A DNA stretch of 64,000 nucleotides from Rugalucina vietnamica (GCA_964017185.1 OZ024869.1:71022315-71086314), one strand, 5' to 3'; positions 10,701 through 22,895 are shown, numbered from the stretch's first letter. Notes: generated by a model from the sequence alone, not told the origin. Translations and numbers: made by a program.

Positions 10701-12644
10701 CCAGTTTCATACGAATAGTTTCAGTCTTGACTCATAGTTTTAGGACCCAGCTTATTCTGAATACCCACAATTTTGTGTGATTGAATTTTGTGAACATTCT
10801 TACAGTGAAGACCAACATAACTTGCCCATGCTTTTTGTAACAAGACAATATAGTTCTAACATTTTCAATACCCAAAAATATTTACACTTTTGAATACCCA
10901 CTTACTTTGAATACACTCAAATTTGAAGACTCATAAATGTTTTGAGTGCCGCAACTTTATGTAATAACATCTTGCTAAAATATCTATATCTAATTGCCAC
11001 CAATTTTCAGGGCCTACAAAAATTGATCATCCACACTTTTGAATACCCACATATTTTGAGTACCAACAAAGTTGAAGACCACAAAATTTACCTGCCCAAA
11101 ACTTGAGAAAATCTGAAAGTATAAAAAGCTTAAAGAAATTTAAAAATACTCCCAAATTTTAAATACCCACACTTGTGAGTAACCATATAAATAAGTACCC
11201 ACAGACTTGAAATATCTAACACAAAATGGTCCAAGAGAAAAGAAAAAAATCTGAAACCTCTAGAAATCTGATATCGCACACCTGGAGACTGTTGCTCTTG
11301 TTATTTTCACAGTTTACTGATAATGAGGATAAAAGCTGAAAGCTACAAGATATTTTCTGAGATTTATTGCCCAATTGTGCCAGCTCCATTGGAGCTATAT
11401 TTTGGCGATAGATGTAGGAGTGTATAAGGTTTAATGTAAAACTGGTAAGCAAAGGATAATAAACACTCCGAAGCTTAATTCATATAATCACGATATAAAC
11501 AGTTGTTTACCAAAACAACGTGAAACCAACACATGCCCAGACATCCATTTGATAATCCACGCTTGGTCAAGGGTGCATGATCTTATATCCAACTTAAGTC
11601 AGGTGGTCGAAATAATGTTGAAGGGTTCTGAGCGCTTGTGCCAATTACAACAGCAGACAGTGTGGCTCAAGCAACAGATAGTATGCTTCAAATAGAATGA
11701 TTTGCTGTGGGTATGCATCTGAACAACCATGTTCATCATCGAAATATAGGCGCCTCATAAATCAATAGCCTGTACAGTGTTTTGCAAATGCAGTTGAATT
11801 GAAGAAACAATTGTTGCAATAGTTGAACAATATAGCTGATGGCTTTGCTAAGTATTACAATGGTAATGACGCAGACGAATACCTAATCTCGGTTTTAGAA
11901 TAAAATGCCTATTCTGCCATTCATTATATGATGTAGATTTGCATCCCTCTGTTTATTCTGCTTACTTAAAACTTAATAAATATACATTTAGATAAGCTTT
12001 TTGAATCAGAGGCCATTTTCCCTTATACTAAGATTAAAGCGGCCATTTTGACCACCACATTGCATCATTGTTATGATGTTGGGTCAGAACTAAACACAAA
12101 CTTGAACTGTTAACAAATTGAAATAAAGTCAAATACAAGACGGTTAAGACAGTTTATTCAAGACCAAGTTCTCTATATCATTTTTGGCGGCCATCTTGGT
12201 CACCGTCTTGACTTTTTTTATGATTGGAGCGTCAAAACATAAACAAAACTAAATTATGGTGTTTTTGTTAATTAATAAGAATATAAAATAAGCATTTGAA
12301 ACACAAAACATAGAGTATATGCAACCCTGGGATGCTGATTTCTTGTTTATGCCAACCATCTTGGACGCCATCTTGATTTTTATTTTTTTTTTCAAACAAT
12401 TCATAGTTTTTGAACTGGCATGGTCTGATGAACCAGAAGAAGACAGTAAGGACAACAAGAGAAGTGAGATTTATGCTTCACATACATGTATTATGTTGAT
12501 TCTTGCAATATTTTCCGCCATTTGTCGGCCATTTTGAATTTTTGAATATTTCAAAATGCTCAGTGATGCCAAGGTGGCATCAGTCGGATTCTTCATCTGA
12601 AAGGTATCAAGAAGTGAAATCCATAAAAACATTTTATGCGGCAC
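7783..12644. mobile_element. 4.9 kb element with long inverted arms carrying CAAGATGG repeats
   Basis: The left end starts GTGCCGCATGAAATTTTAT; the complement of the right end starts GTGCCGCATAAAATGTTTT. Similarity continues inward for about 100 bp through TGATGCCACCYTGGCATCA and an AAAATGCTCA-type block. Each arm then carries tandem units of about 160 bp containing CAAGATGGCGGCCA (left: near 7890, 8037, 8210, 8377, 8553; right, inverted: near 12030, 12185, 12355, 12525). The centre (8720-11950) has no recognisable transposase; it contains irregular GAGTACCCAC-rich sequence at 10560-11220. Best read as a large non-autonomous or decayed DNA transposon. Confidence 0.65.
10560..11220. repeat. 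irregular repeats of GAGTACCCAC / GAATACCCAC
   Basis: Variants such as GTACCCAC, GAATACCCAC and GAAGACCAC recur irregularly every 20-60 bp, with no fixed period. No open frame of note. Confidence 0.5.
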
Positions 12645-12699
12645 ACATTTCCCGGTCACAGGCCAAATCCATGTTTGGCAACTGGACTAATTGAAAAGC

Positions 12700-13290
12700 C
12701 AGTGCAACCATTTGACCAATGCCGTAAAATAGGTCAAGGTCAACTTGAGGTCATGATTTATATAATCCATGATGGGCTCGGACCACTGATGCTGCATACC
12801 AAGTTCCGTAGAAATCGGTTAACCGGTTCCGCAGTAGAAGCTTTTTTTAAGGTTTGTGCCATTTAGAGCCCTGGGCCCAGAATTACAATGCTTCCTTAAA
12901 GTTTAGGCATACCTTAGTTAAGATCAATATTTTAACGTTAAAATCAATAACTGCTTTCACGAAAATATATAGGTGTGTAAAATTAAATGTCATTTGCATA
13001 ATAAAACTGTTACGTTTGATTTCAGTATGATTAAGATGCACCATTTTTGATGCTGAAGCTCGCCACCTTAACTAAGGTCTTCCTTAACTTTAAGGGAGGA
13101 TTGCAATTTTCGACCCTGGTGCCCATCTTGGTCATGGGACCTGTCCATTTACACAAATTTTAGTTCCTCCTTCCTAAGGATGCTCCACATGAAGTTTGGC
13201 TTTGATTGGTCTAACAGCTTCAGAGGAGAAGATCTTTGAAAATGTTAACAAAGGCTGACGATGGACTTTCAGCTCAGGTGAGCTAAAAAT
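12700..13290. repeat. dispersed family Y fragment, split by a nested MITE
   Basis: Shares GCCGTAAAATAGGTCAAGGT, GTTCCGTAGAAATCGG and the terminal GCTCAGGTGAGCTAAAAAT with the other family Y copies at 16.1, 18.0, 28.0 and 46.9 kb. A separate inverted-repeat element occupies 12872-13121 inside it. Confidence 0.75.
12872..13121. mobile_element. nested MITE (TIR CTGGGCCCAGAATTRCAAT)
   Basis: Left end CTGGGCCCAGAATTACAATG; complement of the right end CCAGGGTCGAAAATTGCAAT. Inner arms CTTCCTTAAAGTT ... CCTTAGTTAAG are inverted to each other. It interrupts the family Y sequence between TTTAGAGCC and GCCCATCTTGG. Confidence 0.75.
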
Positions 13291-13793
13291 ATCATAATTC
13301 TGTCAAAATTTGACAAAAAACAAAGTTCTCAGAGGTTAATCAGGTGATCAACTCCTCAGCCCCAATCTGTATAGCAAATATGAAGACTCTAGCTATGAGG
13401 AGTATTATATGAATTTTCAAAACCCTACCATTCACTGTTCCAGTGTCAAATTTCACCGAAGAGTGGATTTTTTTTTAATTTCATATTTCTGTCAAGATTT
13501 GACAAAAATCAGGTGAACTACTCCTTAGTGCCAATCAGTATGACAAATACATTGTATAAAGGCTCCAGCTCAAATACTTTTTAAGATACTGAATCTTGAT
13601 TTTCAAATTTTGATTTCCAAGGAGCATAACTCAGAAAAGGGATATAACTCTGACATAAAAAACAATGTTGATATTTTTTTTTTCACGAGGAATATGTATA
13701 TGAAATTTCAACATCGTAGCATGCACCATTCAAAAGTGTAAAAAGTGACTTGACACACATGCACTGACAGCAAAGCCGAAAGCAACATGCCCT
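13290..13793. repeat. dispersed family X fragment, continuous with the minisatellite
   Basis: Shares AATTCTGTCAAAATTTGACA-like sequence, AAGGGACATAACTCAGAAAA-type phrases, a 'GGAATATGT.TATGAAA' block and GCACCATTCAAAAGT with 33716-34392. Its right end reads CAAAGCCGAAAGCAACATGC, which is the first monomer of the 51-bp array. Confidence 0.7.
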
Positions 13794-16078
13794 TCCAATT
13801 TTTCCAAACTTGGGGACAGGAAAGGTTGGGGATATAATGACAAGCCGAAAGCAATATGTCCTTCCAACTTTTCCACAGTTGGGGATAAAGACAAGCCAAA
13901 AGCAACATGCCCTTCAAACTCTTCCACAGTTGGGGATAAAGACAAGCCAAAAGCAATCTACCCTTCCAACCTTTCCTCAGTTTGGGATAAAGACAAGCCG
14001 AAAGCAATATGCCAGTCCAACTCTTCATAAGTTCGGTATAAAGACAAGCAGAAAGCAATATGCCATTTCAGCTTTTCCACAGTTGGGGATAAAGACATGC
14101 CAAAAGCAATATGCCCTTCCAACTTTTCCTTAGTTGTGGATACTGAAAGCAATATGCCCTTCCACTCTTCCATAGTACTGTTGGGGATAAAGACAAGACG
14201 AAAGCAATATGCCCTTCCAACTTTTCCATAGTTAGGGATAAAGACATGCAAAAAGAAATATGCCCTTCCAACTCTTCCACAGTTGGGGATAAAGACAAGA
14301 TGGGGATATAATGACAAGGCGAAAGCAATATGCCCTTCCAACTTTTCCACAGTTGGGGATAAAGACAATCCAAAAGTAATATGCCCTTCCAACTCTTCCA
14401 CAGTTGGGGATAAAGAAAAACCGAAAGCAATATGCTCTTCTAACTCTTCCACAGTTGGGGATAAAGACAAGCCAAAAGCAATAAGCCCTTCAAAGTCATC
14501 CACAGTTGGGGATAAATTAAAGCCGAAAGCAATATGCCATTCAAAGTCTTCCACAGTTGGGGATAAGGAAAAGCTGAAAGTAATATGCCCTTCAAACTCT
14601 TCCACAGTTGGGGATAAAGACAAGCCGAAGGCAACATGCCCTTCAAACTCTTCCACAGTTGGGGATAAAGAAAAGCCTAAAGCAACATGCCCTTCAAATT
14701 CTTCCACAGTTGGGGATAAAGGCAAGCCGAAAGTAATATGCCCTTCAAACTCTTCCACAGTTGGGGATAAAGACAAGCCGAAAGCAATATGCCCTTCCAT
14801 TTTTTCCACAGTTGGGGATAAAGACAAGCCGAAAGCAATATGCCCTTCCAAGTCTACCACAGTCTACCACAAGCCGAAAGCAATATGCCCGTCCAACCTT
14901 TCCCCAGTTGGGAATATAGACAAGCCAAAAGCAATATGCCCTTCCAACCTTTCCACAGTTTGGGATAAAGACAAGCCGAAAGCAATATGCCCTTCAAACT
15001 ATTCCACAGTTCGGGATAAAGACAAGCAGAAAGGAATATGCCATTTCAACTTTTCCACAGTTGGGGATAAAGACATGCCAAAAGCAATATTCCCTTCCAA
15101 CTTTTCCATAGTTTGGGATACTGAAAGCAATATGCCCTTCCAACTCTTCTACAGTACTGTTGGGGATAAAGACACAACGAAAGCAATATGCCCTTCCAAC
15201 TTTTCCATAGTTGGGGATAAAGACATGCCACAAGCAATATGCCCTTCCAACTTTTCCACAGTTGGGGATAAAGACAAGCTGGGGATATAATGACAAGCCG
15301 AAAGCAATATTCCTTTCAAACTTTTCCACAGTTGGGGATAAAGACAAGCCAAAAGCAATATGCCCTTCCAACTCTTCCACAGTTTGGGATACAGAAACGC
15401 CGAAAGCAATATGCCCTTCAATTTCTTCCACAGTTCGGGATGAAGACAAGCAGAAAGGAATATGCCATTTCAACTTTTCCACAGTTGGGGATAAAAACAT
15501 GCCAAAAGCAATATTCCCTTCCAACTTTTCCATAGTTGGGGATACTGAAAGCAATATTCCCTTCCAACTCTTCCACAGTACTGTTGGGGATAAAGACACA
15601 ACGAAAGTAATATGTCCTTCCAACTTTTCCATAGTTGGGGATAAAGACATGCCACAAGCAATATGCCCTTCCAACTTTTCCACAGTTGGGGATAAAGACA
15701 AGCTGGAGATATAATGACAAGCCAAAAGCAATATTCCCTTCCAACTTTTCCACAGATGGGGATAAAGACAAGCCAAAAGCAGTATGCCCTTCCAACTCTT
15801 CCACAGTTTGGGATACAGAAAGGCCGAAAGCAACATGCCCTTCCAACTCTTCCGCAGTTGGGGATAAAGACAAGCTGGAAGCAATATGTCCTTCCAATTT
15901 TTTCACAGTTGGGGATAAAGACAAGCCGAAAGCAATATGCCCTTCAAACTCTACCATAGTTGGGGATAAAGAAAAGCCAAAAGCAGTATGCCCTTCCAAC
16001 TTTTCCATAGTTGGGGATAAAGAAAAAACCGCAAGCAATATGCCCTTCAAACTCTTCTACAGTTGGTGATAAAGACCA
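13793..16078. repeat. 51-bp minisatellite, about 45 units
   Basis: Unit: CAGTTGGGGATAAAGACAAG, then CCGAAAGCAATATGCCCTTC, then CAACTCTTCCA (51 bp). Because 51 is a multiple of three and the unit lacks stops in several frames, long ORFs of up to 335 codons appear on both strands (repeats such as STVGDKDKPKAICPSNS); these are not genes. A higher-order copy of about 424 bp is visible (15050-15290 against 15475-15714, including the same TACTGAAAGC and GTACTGTTGGGG variants). Confidence 0.95.
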
Positions 16079-16832
16079 GAGAACCAATGGTCCTGTAAAC
16101 GCTCACCTTAGACCTGAGATATATACCAATAAACTTGTTTGATAAGAATGGTAATATACATGTATATATATATACATGTAATATACATGTATATAATCTT
16201 GCACAGGGGCAGAATAACCCCTGGAGTCAATTTCTTTTTCAAATCATAAAAATTCAGTCGATCTGCCAATTTACTGCAAGTTTTGCCCTTTAAATGAAAT
16301 TTTAACAATTTTCCCCATTCAAATGCATGGGCGTCCTAAGTTGACCTTGCCATAAAATAGGTCAAGGTCATCCCAGGGTCATGATTTATATAAATTTTGT
16401 AGAGCTCCATTCCTCGATGCTTCATGCCATGTTTCAAAATCATAGCCTTCTGGTTCTGAAGATTTTAAAGGTTTTTGTTATTTATAGCCATGGCGGCCAT
16501 CTTGGTCATGTGACCTTGACTATTTATGCAAACTTTCATTCCCCCTTCAAATTTTGCTCCATATAAAGTTTGGCTTTGATTGGCCAAGCGGTTTCCGAAA
16601 AGAAGATGTTTGAATATTTTGGTCATATACATGTATACAGCCCTGGGGCAGGGGCAGACAGCCACCTGGGCCTAAAATATTTTCATAAAAACATAAATCT
16701 TCTCTCTATTTGCTCATTCCTAGCAAGTTTTCTGCCATTAAATGACATTTCCTATTTTTCCCAGTCAGATGCATGGGCGACCCAAGTTGGCCTTGCTGTA
16801 AACAAGTAGCCCAAGGGCAACAATCGCTCACC
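16075..16832. repeat. dispersed family Y copy
   Basis: Begins GAGAACCAATGGTCCTGTAA, ACGCTCACCT, and contains CATGGCGGCCATCTTGGTCA and GCAGGGGCAGA. It abuts the minisatellite directly at the left. A small palindromic TATATACATGTA tract lies at 16150-16195. Confidence 0.75.
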
Positions 16833-17970
16833 TGAGAGTCAAGAACTCGGGACAAAACCACCTCTTTATGGGTATTTACCTGTGCTCTGGGGCTTACAGC
16901 CTTTGAGAAGATTTTTAAATATTTTTTTCATAAATTCACCCTTACGTTGCTATAGCAACCAAAATAATTACACAATCATGACAAAAAAAAATTGTGGAGG
17001 ACTAGTCAACAAACATTTACGTAAAAACAAAACTCAAATATTTCAAGCAAAATGGCAGAAATTGCAATTTTCCGCTTTTGGTCTTATAAGTCAATGGAAA
17101 CTTTAAATTGCCATAGCAACCAAAGTAGTGGGACAAGGACAATAAAAAATATAAACTTTGTAGAGGCTAATATCATAAGCATGTATGCAAAGTTTCAGCT
17201 TCATCCACCTTACAGCTTCTGATAATAAAATTTTTGAATATTTTTTCGAAAATTTACCCTTTACGTTGTTATAGCAACCAAACCAATAAAGCGATTTTGA
17301 CAAAAGTTGCCTATAACGGGGAGGACTACTCAATAAACATTTATGTAAAAACAAAATTTCAATATCCTCAATGAAACGGCAGAAATTGCAAATTTCCACT
17401 TTTTGCCTTATAAGTCAATGGAAACTTTTAAGTTACCATAGCAACCAAAGTAGGTGGACAAAGACAATAAAAAACACAAACTTTGTACAGGCTAATGTCA
17501 TAAGCATGTATGCTAAATTTCAGCTTCATCCCCCATACGGCTTCTGAGAAGAAGATTTTTGAATATTTTTTTCGAAAATTTACCCTTTATGTTGCTATAG
17601 CAACCATACGAATAAAGTGATTTTTACAAAAGTTGCCTTAAACGTGAAGGACTACTCAATAAACATTTATGTAAAAAACAAAATTCAAATATTCCCAGCC
17701 TGACAGCGGAAAAATTTCCACTTTTCACCAAACAAGTCAATGGAAACTTCAAGTTGCCAGAGCAACCAGAGTTCTTATCCGATCGAGATAAAAAACACAA
17801 ATATTCGTTCCCCCCACCTGTAGATGCTATAAGTAAAATATGGAAAGATTCGACCTGGCAGCTTCAGAGGAGAAGTCGTTTGAAAATGTTGACGACGACG
17901 ACGGACGACGACGCACGGACGCCGGCTCGACCACTATACTATAAGCTCACAGGCTCAGGCGAGCTAAAAA
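16808..17970. repeat. dispersed family Z with three tandem units of about 322 bp
   Basis: Starts after AACAATCGCTCACCTGAGAG and ends GGCTCAGGCGAGCTAAAAAT, so it has the same GCTCACCTGAG borders as family Y. GTTGCTATAGCAACC recurs near 16942, 17262 and 17590, and TGCCATAGCAACCAAAGTA near 17110, 17435 and 17757. A GACGACGACGGACGACGACG tract precedes the right end. Confidence 0.75.
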
Positions 17971-18735
17971 TGTCAAGGTCATCCCAGGGTCATGCTTTAT
18001 ATAAACTTTGTAGAGCTCCACTGCCTGATGCTTCATGCCAAGTTTCAAAATCATAGGCCTTCAGGTTCTGAAGATTTTAAAGGTTTTTGCTGTTTATAGC
18101 CATGGCGGCCATCTTGGTCATGTGACCTTGACCATTAAATTTTATACAAACTTTCATTTCCTCTTCCTAAGGATGCTTCCCATAAATTTTGGTTTTGATT
18201 GGCCAAGCGGTTTCAGAGATGTTTGAATATTATGGTCATATACATGTATACAGCCCCGGGGCAGGGGCATACAACCCCCTGGGCCCAAAATATTTTCATA
18301 AACATAAATCTTCTGTCCATTTGCTCATTCCTAGAAAGTTTCTGCCATTAAATAACATTTTCCTATTTTTTTTTCCATTCAAATGCATGGGCGACCTTAG
18401 TTGACCTTGCTGTAAAAAAGGGTCAAGGTCATCCCAGGGTCATGATTTATATAAACTTTGTAGAGCTTCATTGCCTGCTGCTTCATGCCAAGTTTCAAAA
18501 TCATAGGCCTAGACTGGTTCTGGAGAAGATATCTAAAGGTTTTTGCTATTTAGAGCCATGGAGGCCATCTTGGTCATGTGACCTGGGCCATTTATACAAA
18601 CTTTTGTTGCCCCTTCCTATGGATGCTCCACATGAAGTTTGGGTTTGATTGGCCCAGCAGTTTCAGAGGAGAAGATCTTTGATATTGTGAACGACGGACG
18701 ACGGAGCATGGGTATACTATAAGCTCATCTGTGAG
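17970..18735. repeat. dispersed family Y, two partial units
   Basis: Two copies of TCAAGGTCATCCCAGGGTCA (17975 and 18423) and of GGCCATCTTGGTCATGTGAC, ending in GACGGACGACGGAGCATGGG and TATACTATAAGCTCA. The next bases are minisatellite units. Confidence 0.75.
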
Positions 18736-19475
18736 CCTTCGGCTATATGCCCTTCAAACTCTTCCACAGTTGGGGATAAAGAAAAGCTAAAAGCAACATG
18801 CCCTTCAAACTCTTCCACAGTTGGGGATAAAGACAAGCCGAAAGCAATATGCCATTCAAACTCTTCCACAGTTGGGGATAAAGAAAAGCCAAAAGCAATA
18901 TGCAACAGTTGGGGGTAAAGACAAGCCAAAAGCAATATGCCCTTCCAACTCTACCACAGTTGGGGATAAAGACAAGCCAAAAGCAATATGCTCTTCCAAC
19001 TTTTCAACAGTTGGGGATAAAGACAAGCCGAAAGCAATATGCCCTTCCAAGTCTACCTCAGTTGGTGATAAAGACAAGCCGGAAGCAATATGCCCGTCCC
19101 CAGTTGGGAATAAAGACAAGCCAAAAATAATATGCCCTTCCAAGTCTACCTCAGTTGGGGATAAAGACAAGCCGGAAGCAATATGCCCGTCCAACCTTTC
19201 CCCAGTTGGGAATGAAGACAAGCCAAAAACAATATGCCCTTCAAACTCTTCCACAGTTGGGGGATAAAGAAAAGCTAAAGCTATATGCCCATCCAATTTT
19301 CCCACAGTTCGGGATAAAGACAAGCTGAAAGCAACATGCCCTTCCAATGTTTCCACAGTTGGGTATAAAGACAAGCTGAAAGCAATTCGCCCTTCCAATT
19401 TTTCCACAGTTGGGGATAAAGACAGGCTGAAAGCAATATGCCTTCCAACTTTTCCCCAGTTGGGGGGCATTAAAA
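18736..19475. repeat. second 51-bp minisatellite array, about 14 units
   Basis: Same unit as the 13.8-16.1 kb array (CAGTTGGGGATAAAGACAAG ... ATATGCCCTTC). It ends with CAGTTGGGGGGCATTAAAA, which resembles the right end of family X at 34390 (GATGGGGGCATAATTA). ORFs in it are by-products of the repeat. Confidence 0.95.
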
Positions 19476-19668
19476 CAGGTTATGTGTCTGCTGATTTATG
19501 TAACCATTCATCTTGTGACCTTATCATGACTGTATTTATAATGGGCCATGCTTTTCGACTATCAAAATTAAAAGTAATTATAACATTATTTTGGGCATTC
19601 CCTTAGTTTATTTCCAAGCATATATATAGTAAGATGACTTTGTTTTCTGTCCCATTCAACAGCTATGG

Positions 19669-19897
19669 TTAACTCATTTAAGCCTGGCATCCCTTTTATG
19701 GGACATAGGCAAACAGAATAGCCCCAGATGGGACGCTGCAATACGCGGCGTCCCATCTGGGGCTATTCTGTTTGCTTGGAGGAATTTCATCAAAAAATGA
19801 GATAAAAATTAAAAATCACTCTTGATGCCCGTAGAAATGAAAGTGGACTCACCCAATTGATAATGATGGGAAAATCCATTCGTCAAATATGGGTTAA
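19669..19897. mobile_element. MITE-3 copy (TIR TTAACYCAT)
   Basis: Ends TTAACTCATTTAAGCCTGG and inverted ATATGGGTTAA. The centre is an inverted repeat: AACAGAATAGCCCCAGATGG, GACGC, GCGTCCCATCTGGGGCTATT. Sister copies at 22403, 31222, 40905 and 58787. Confidence 0.85.
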
Positions 19898-20205
19898 ACC
19901 ATCATCTAATAGAGTCCTATCTCCCAGGTAAATGGAACGTAAAGTTAGTGTTTTGCTAAAGTACACAACACAAGTAGTAGGGTTTGAAGTCGAAGGTAGT
20001 AAATACAAATAAGTGTTACAATTTTTTTCTCTTAAAGAGAAAATTTATTTCACTGTTATATAAAGCAGTGTTATGCAAAATCAGTGTATCAACACATGAA
20101 CATGCAATAAATAGTGCCTTTTCCTAAACAATCAAAGTTTGTTGAAAATAGTCATTCATAAATATGTGTGGTGAGAGAAGGATTAAAGCTTAGTTTCTTG
20201 TGAGT

Positions 20206-20458
20206 CATTGTGAAAACTTCCCCATGTAATATACAGAGAATATTTTCAGCAGTAAAAATTGAAAATTTCATTGGAAATAAAATATATGATATTTTAAATA
20301 GTTTTTGTTCAAAACATTGATTGACAAGGTGGTTCTAACAAGAACCTGCAATCTGTTTTGCACCAAAAATAAGGAAAATAGGTATACCCCTGTAAACCCC
20401 AGTTTTACTCTATAAAAATGGGATATAAGGGGTATTCATTACATGGACATGTTTTCTT
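20206..20458. mobile_element. MITE-2 copy, diverged
   Basis: CATTGTGAAAACTTCCCCAT at the left, inverted ACATGGACATGTTTTCTTGA at the right, with AAAACATTGATTG and the GGTATACCCCTGTAAACCCC block. Confidence 0.75.
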
Positions 20459-20818
20459 GATTTTTTTGTTGTACCATCTCTTGCCGAACACTGCTTCAAG
20501 ACATCAAGACAACAATAACAATGGTTTCATTTTTTTTCCGAATTTTCAAATGCCCAGAAAGTTTACTAGAAGCACTTTGCAAATTTTACAATGACACTTT
20601 AACAATTACTATAGTAACTCATAAAGATGCAACAAAACTGCCATTCAGCAGTGTTTACTCAGACAAACAAACCTGTCCAAAAACGAGAATTTTAAAGTAG
20701 GTTTGTATACAAAAAACAATATAAAATGTATTAATATGCATGGCATATTCCATGCATTAACACAGCACTGAGCATCTGATCTCCATCGTAACAGTACAAA
20801 CATATTTTCATCAGCACA
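20459..20818. other. no feature recognised
   Basis: AT-rich spacer between two MITE-2 copies; no ORF with a recognisable domain. Confidence 0.5.
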
Positions 20819-21226
20819 TCACGAAAACATATCCGTGTAATGTTTACCCCCTTAAACCCCACTTTTATATAGCAAAACTGGGATATGCAGGGGTATACCT
20901 ATTTTTCTTATCTTTGCTCCAAAACATAGATTGTGGGTACTCGTTAGAATCGCCTCGGCAAGGCAGTTCTAACATGTACCCACAATCTATGTTTTGAGCA
21001 AAAATTAGAGGGGCATATCTATATTTCCTATTTTTGACCCGAAACATAAACATAGATTGTGGGTACTCATTTGGATGCATCGTTGAGGTTGTTCTAATGT
21101 GTACCCACAATCAATGTTTTGAGCAAAATTAAGAAAATGATCAAACTTTATAAACGGAAATTTTTCAAAGTTTTGCATGTCTAAAACATCTCTGCCAGTC
21201 TACTGCATGGACGTGTTTTCGTAATG
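20819..21226. mobile_element. MITE-2 composite, two hairpin centres
   Basis: Contains two successive GTGGGTACTC...GTACCCACAATC hairpins (near 20935-20985 and 21058-21110) between one left end (ACGAAAACATATCCGTGTAA) and one right end (GCATGGACGTGTTTTCGTAA). Likely a tandem or nested pair. Confidence 0.75.
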
Positions 21227-21237
21227 ATAATTTCATC

Positions 21238-21523
21238 ATGATTACATGTCCATGTAATGTATACACCCTTATACACCACTTTTATATAGTAAAACTGGGG
21301 TTTGCAGGGGTATATCTATTTTTCTTATTTTTGCTCAAAAACATAGATTGTGGGTACTCGTTAGAACCGCCTCGAGGAGGCATTTCTAGTCTCGGTGAGG
21401 CGGTTCTAACGCGTACCCACAATCAATGTTTTGACCAAAAATATCTTTTTTTTTCCTTATGAAAATTTCATTCTTTTATAACAAAAAAAAATCTCTGTAC
21501 ATTGCATGGGCGTGTTTTCGTAA
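21238..21523. mobile_element. MITE-2 copy
   Basis: ATTACATGTCCATGTAATGT at the left, TTGCATGGGCGTGTTTTCGT at the right, hairpin around CGGTGAGGCGGTTCTAACGC. Confidence 0.85.
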
Positions 21524-22402
21524 TTTAAAACGACCTGCATTGAGATAGCTAAGTTTGTCAGTAGAAATGGAAAAGGTGTCGGAAACTTAATGAATGGCAA
21601 TGCCGTAGCTAAGAGTATATTATCCATACTTTACTTTCATCAAGACAAATTTTATTTGGTTACCAATTGTTTAAAAAAAAAAATAATAATAATGTCAAAA
21701 TTATGCAACAATTTTAATACACAACACTACAAACATTTGGGATTAGACATAAATGAAAACAAAAAGATATTTATTTTAATTTGAGGCTTAACATCCAAGT
21801 CAAAATTTTTTGGCCAAGAAAAGATAAAAAATACCACTTCCTGGGTACTTCAATAGTTTTTTTTTAAGAGTAAGGTGTTTTACTCAAGGACAATATACAG
21901 CGTTGGTAGGTTTCTTTGAATGTTTTTACTGCTTCCAAGGGATCTAACAATTATATTTTATTCTTTGGATGAACTATCCATGACCCATCGTGTTCCCCAA
22001 CAAAAAAATATGCCCAACAATAAACTCAGATCAGTCTGTGCAAATTTGATATATCTAAGTGACTCAAGTGTAATGAACTAGACCTTTGTTGTGCGCACTT
22101 CACACTTTACTTACTTTACAGTTTCTTTGCGGCACATCCCATTTAATTCATATGCATGCACTTCAAATAATTATTTTGGACCCATAAATAAGCTTACATT
22201 CAGCAAATATGTACAGTCCAAATTTCGAAACATTCTATACATGTTACCACACAAGCAGTAAGATTTAAATGATATTTACATGATTATTAAATGAGTATCC
22301 ACAAAGGTCGTACCCTACTCAATATATAGCAAAGCTACTTTTCAAATTATGTACAAACTAAAATTAAGGGAGGGCCCCATGAATAATAACATCATATACT
22401 GA
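21524..22402. other. no gene; short remnant of a dispersed repeat
   Basis: The phrase GGCTTAACATCCAAGTCAA (about 21784) and CACTTCCTGGGTA also occur near 39518-39575, so this is a remnant of a SINE-like family. Otherwise AT-rich with no recognised feature. Confidence 0.45.
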
Positions 22403-22601
22403 CCCATTAATGACGAATGGATTCACCCATCATTTTCAATTGGGTGAGACCACTTTCATTTTTAGGGACATCATTTTTCAATGAAATTACTTTCAGCAAA
22501 CAGAATAGCCACAGATGGGACGTCACATTCTGAGGCGTCCCATCTGAGGCAATGCTGCTTGCATATGTCCCATAAAAAGGAAGCCAGGCTTATATGAGTT
22601 A
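22403..22601. mobile_element. MITE-3 copy, inverted
   Basis: GGATTCACCCATCATTTTCA ... AACAGAATAGCCACAGATGG ... CCAGGCTTATATGAGTTAA; reverse orientation to the 19.7 kb copy. Confidence 0.85.
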
Positions 22602-22895
22602 ACATGGCTGCTTATCCACTATCCATTTGATATTTAAAGAAATGGCAGCAAAATGCATCAGTCATTTGTAAACATGGGTCACCTCTACTCCATTCCTACT
22701 GGTAGGGTGGGGGATAGCCGGGCTTAATTGTGAGGCAATTCCTTTTGAAATAACCCTGCAGTGCATGAAAAGGACAAGGTTTAGACATTAGAATTTTTTT
22801 TTCTGTTACTTAGGAAAGGACAAAGAGTTATGATCTCCACTTTGTCCCCTGGGCTTGGGCTTATAGCAGGGCATTAAAATGTTTGTTTTATTTTT

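Noticed and set aside
13708..16069. Long ORFs on both strands (up to 335 codons) with 17-residue repeats
   Set aside because: They are a by-product of a 51-bp repeat that lacks stops in several frames; overlapping frames on both strands are open at once.
16140..16200. TATATACATGTATATA tract as a promoter
   Set aside because: It belongs to dispersed family Y (the same ATACATGTATA phrase is in several copies).
18821..19470. Repeat-protein ORFs of 148 and 204 codons
   Set aside because: Same minisatellite effect in the second array.
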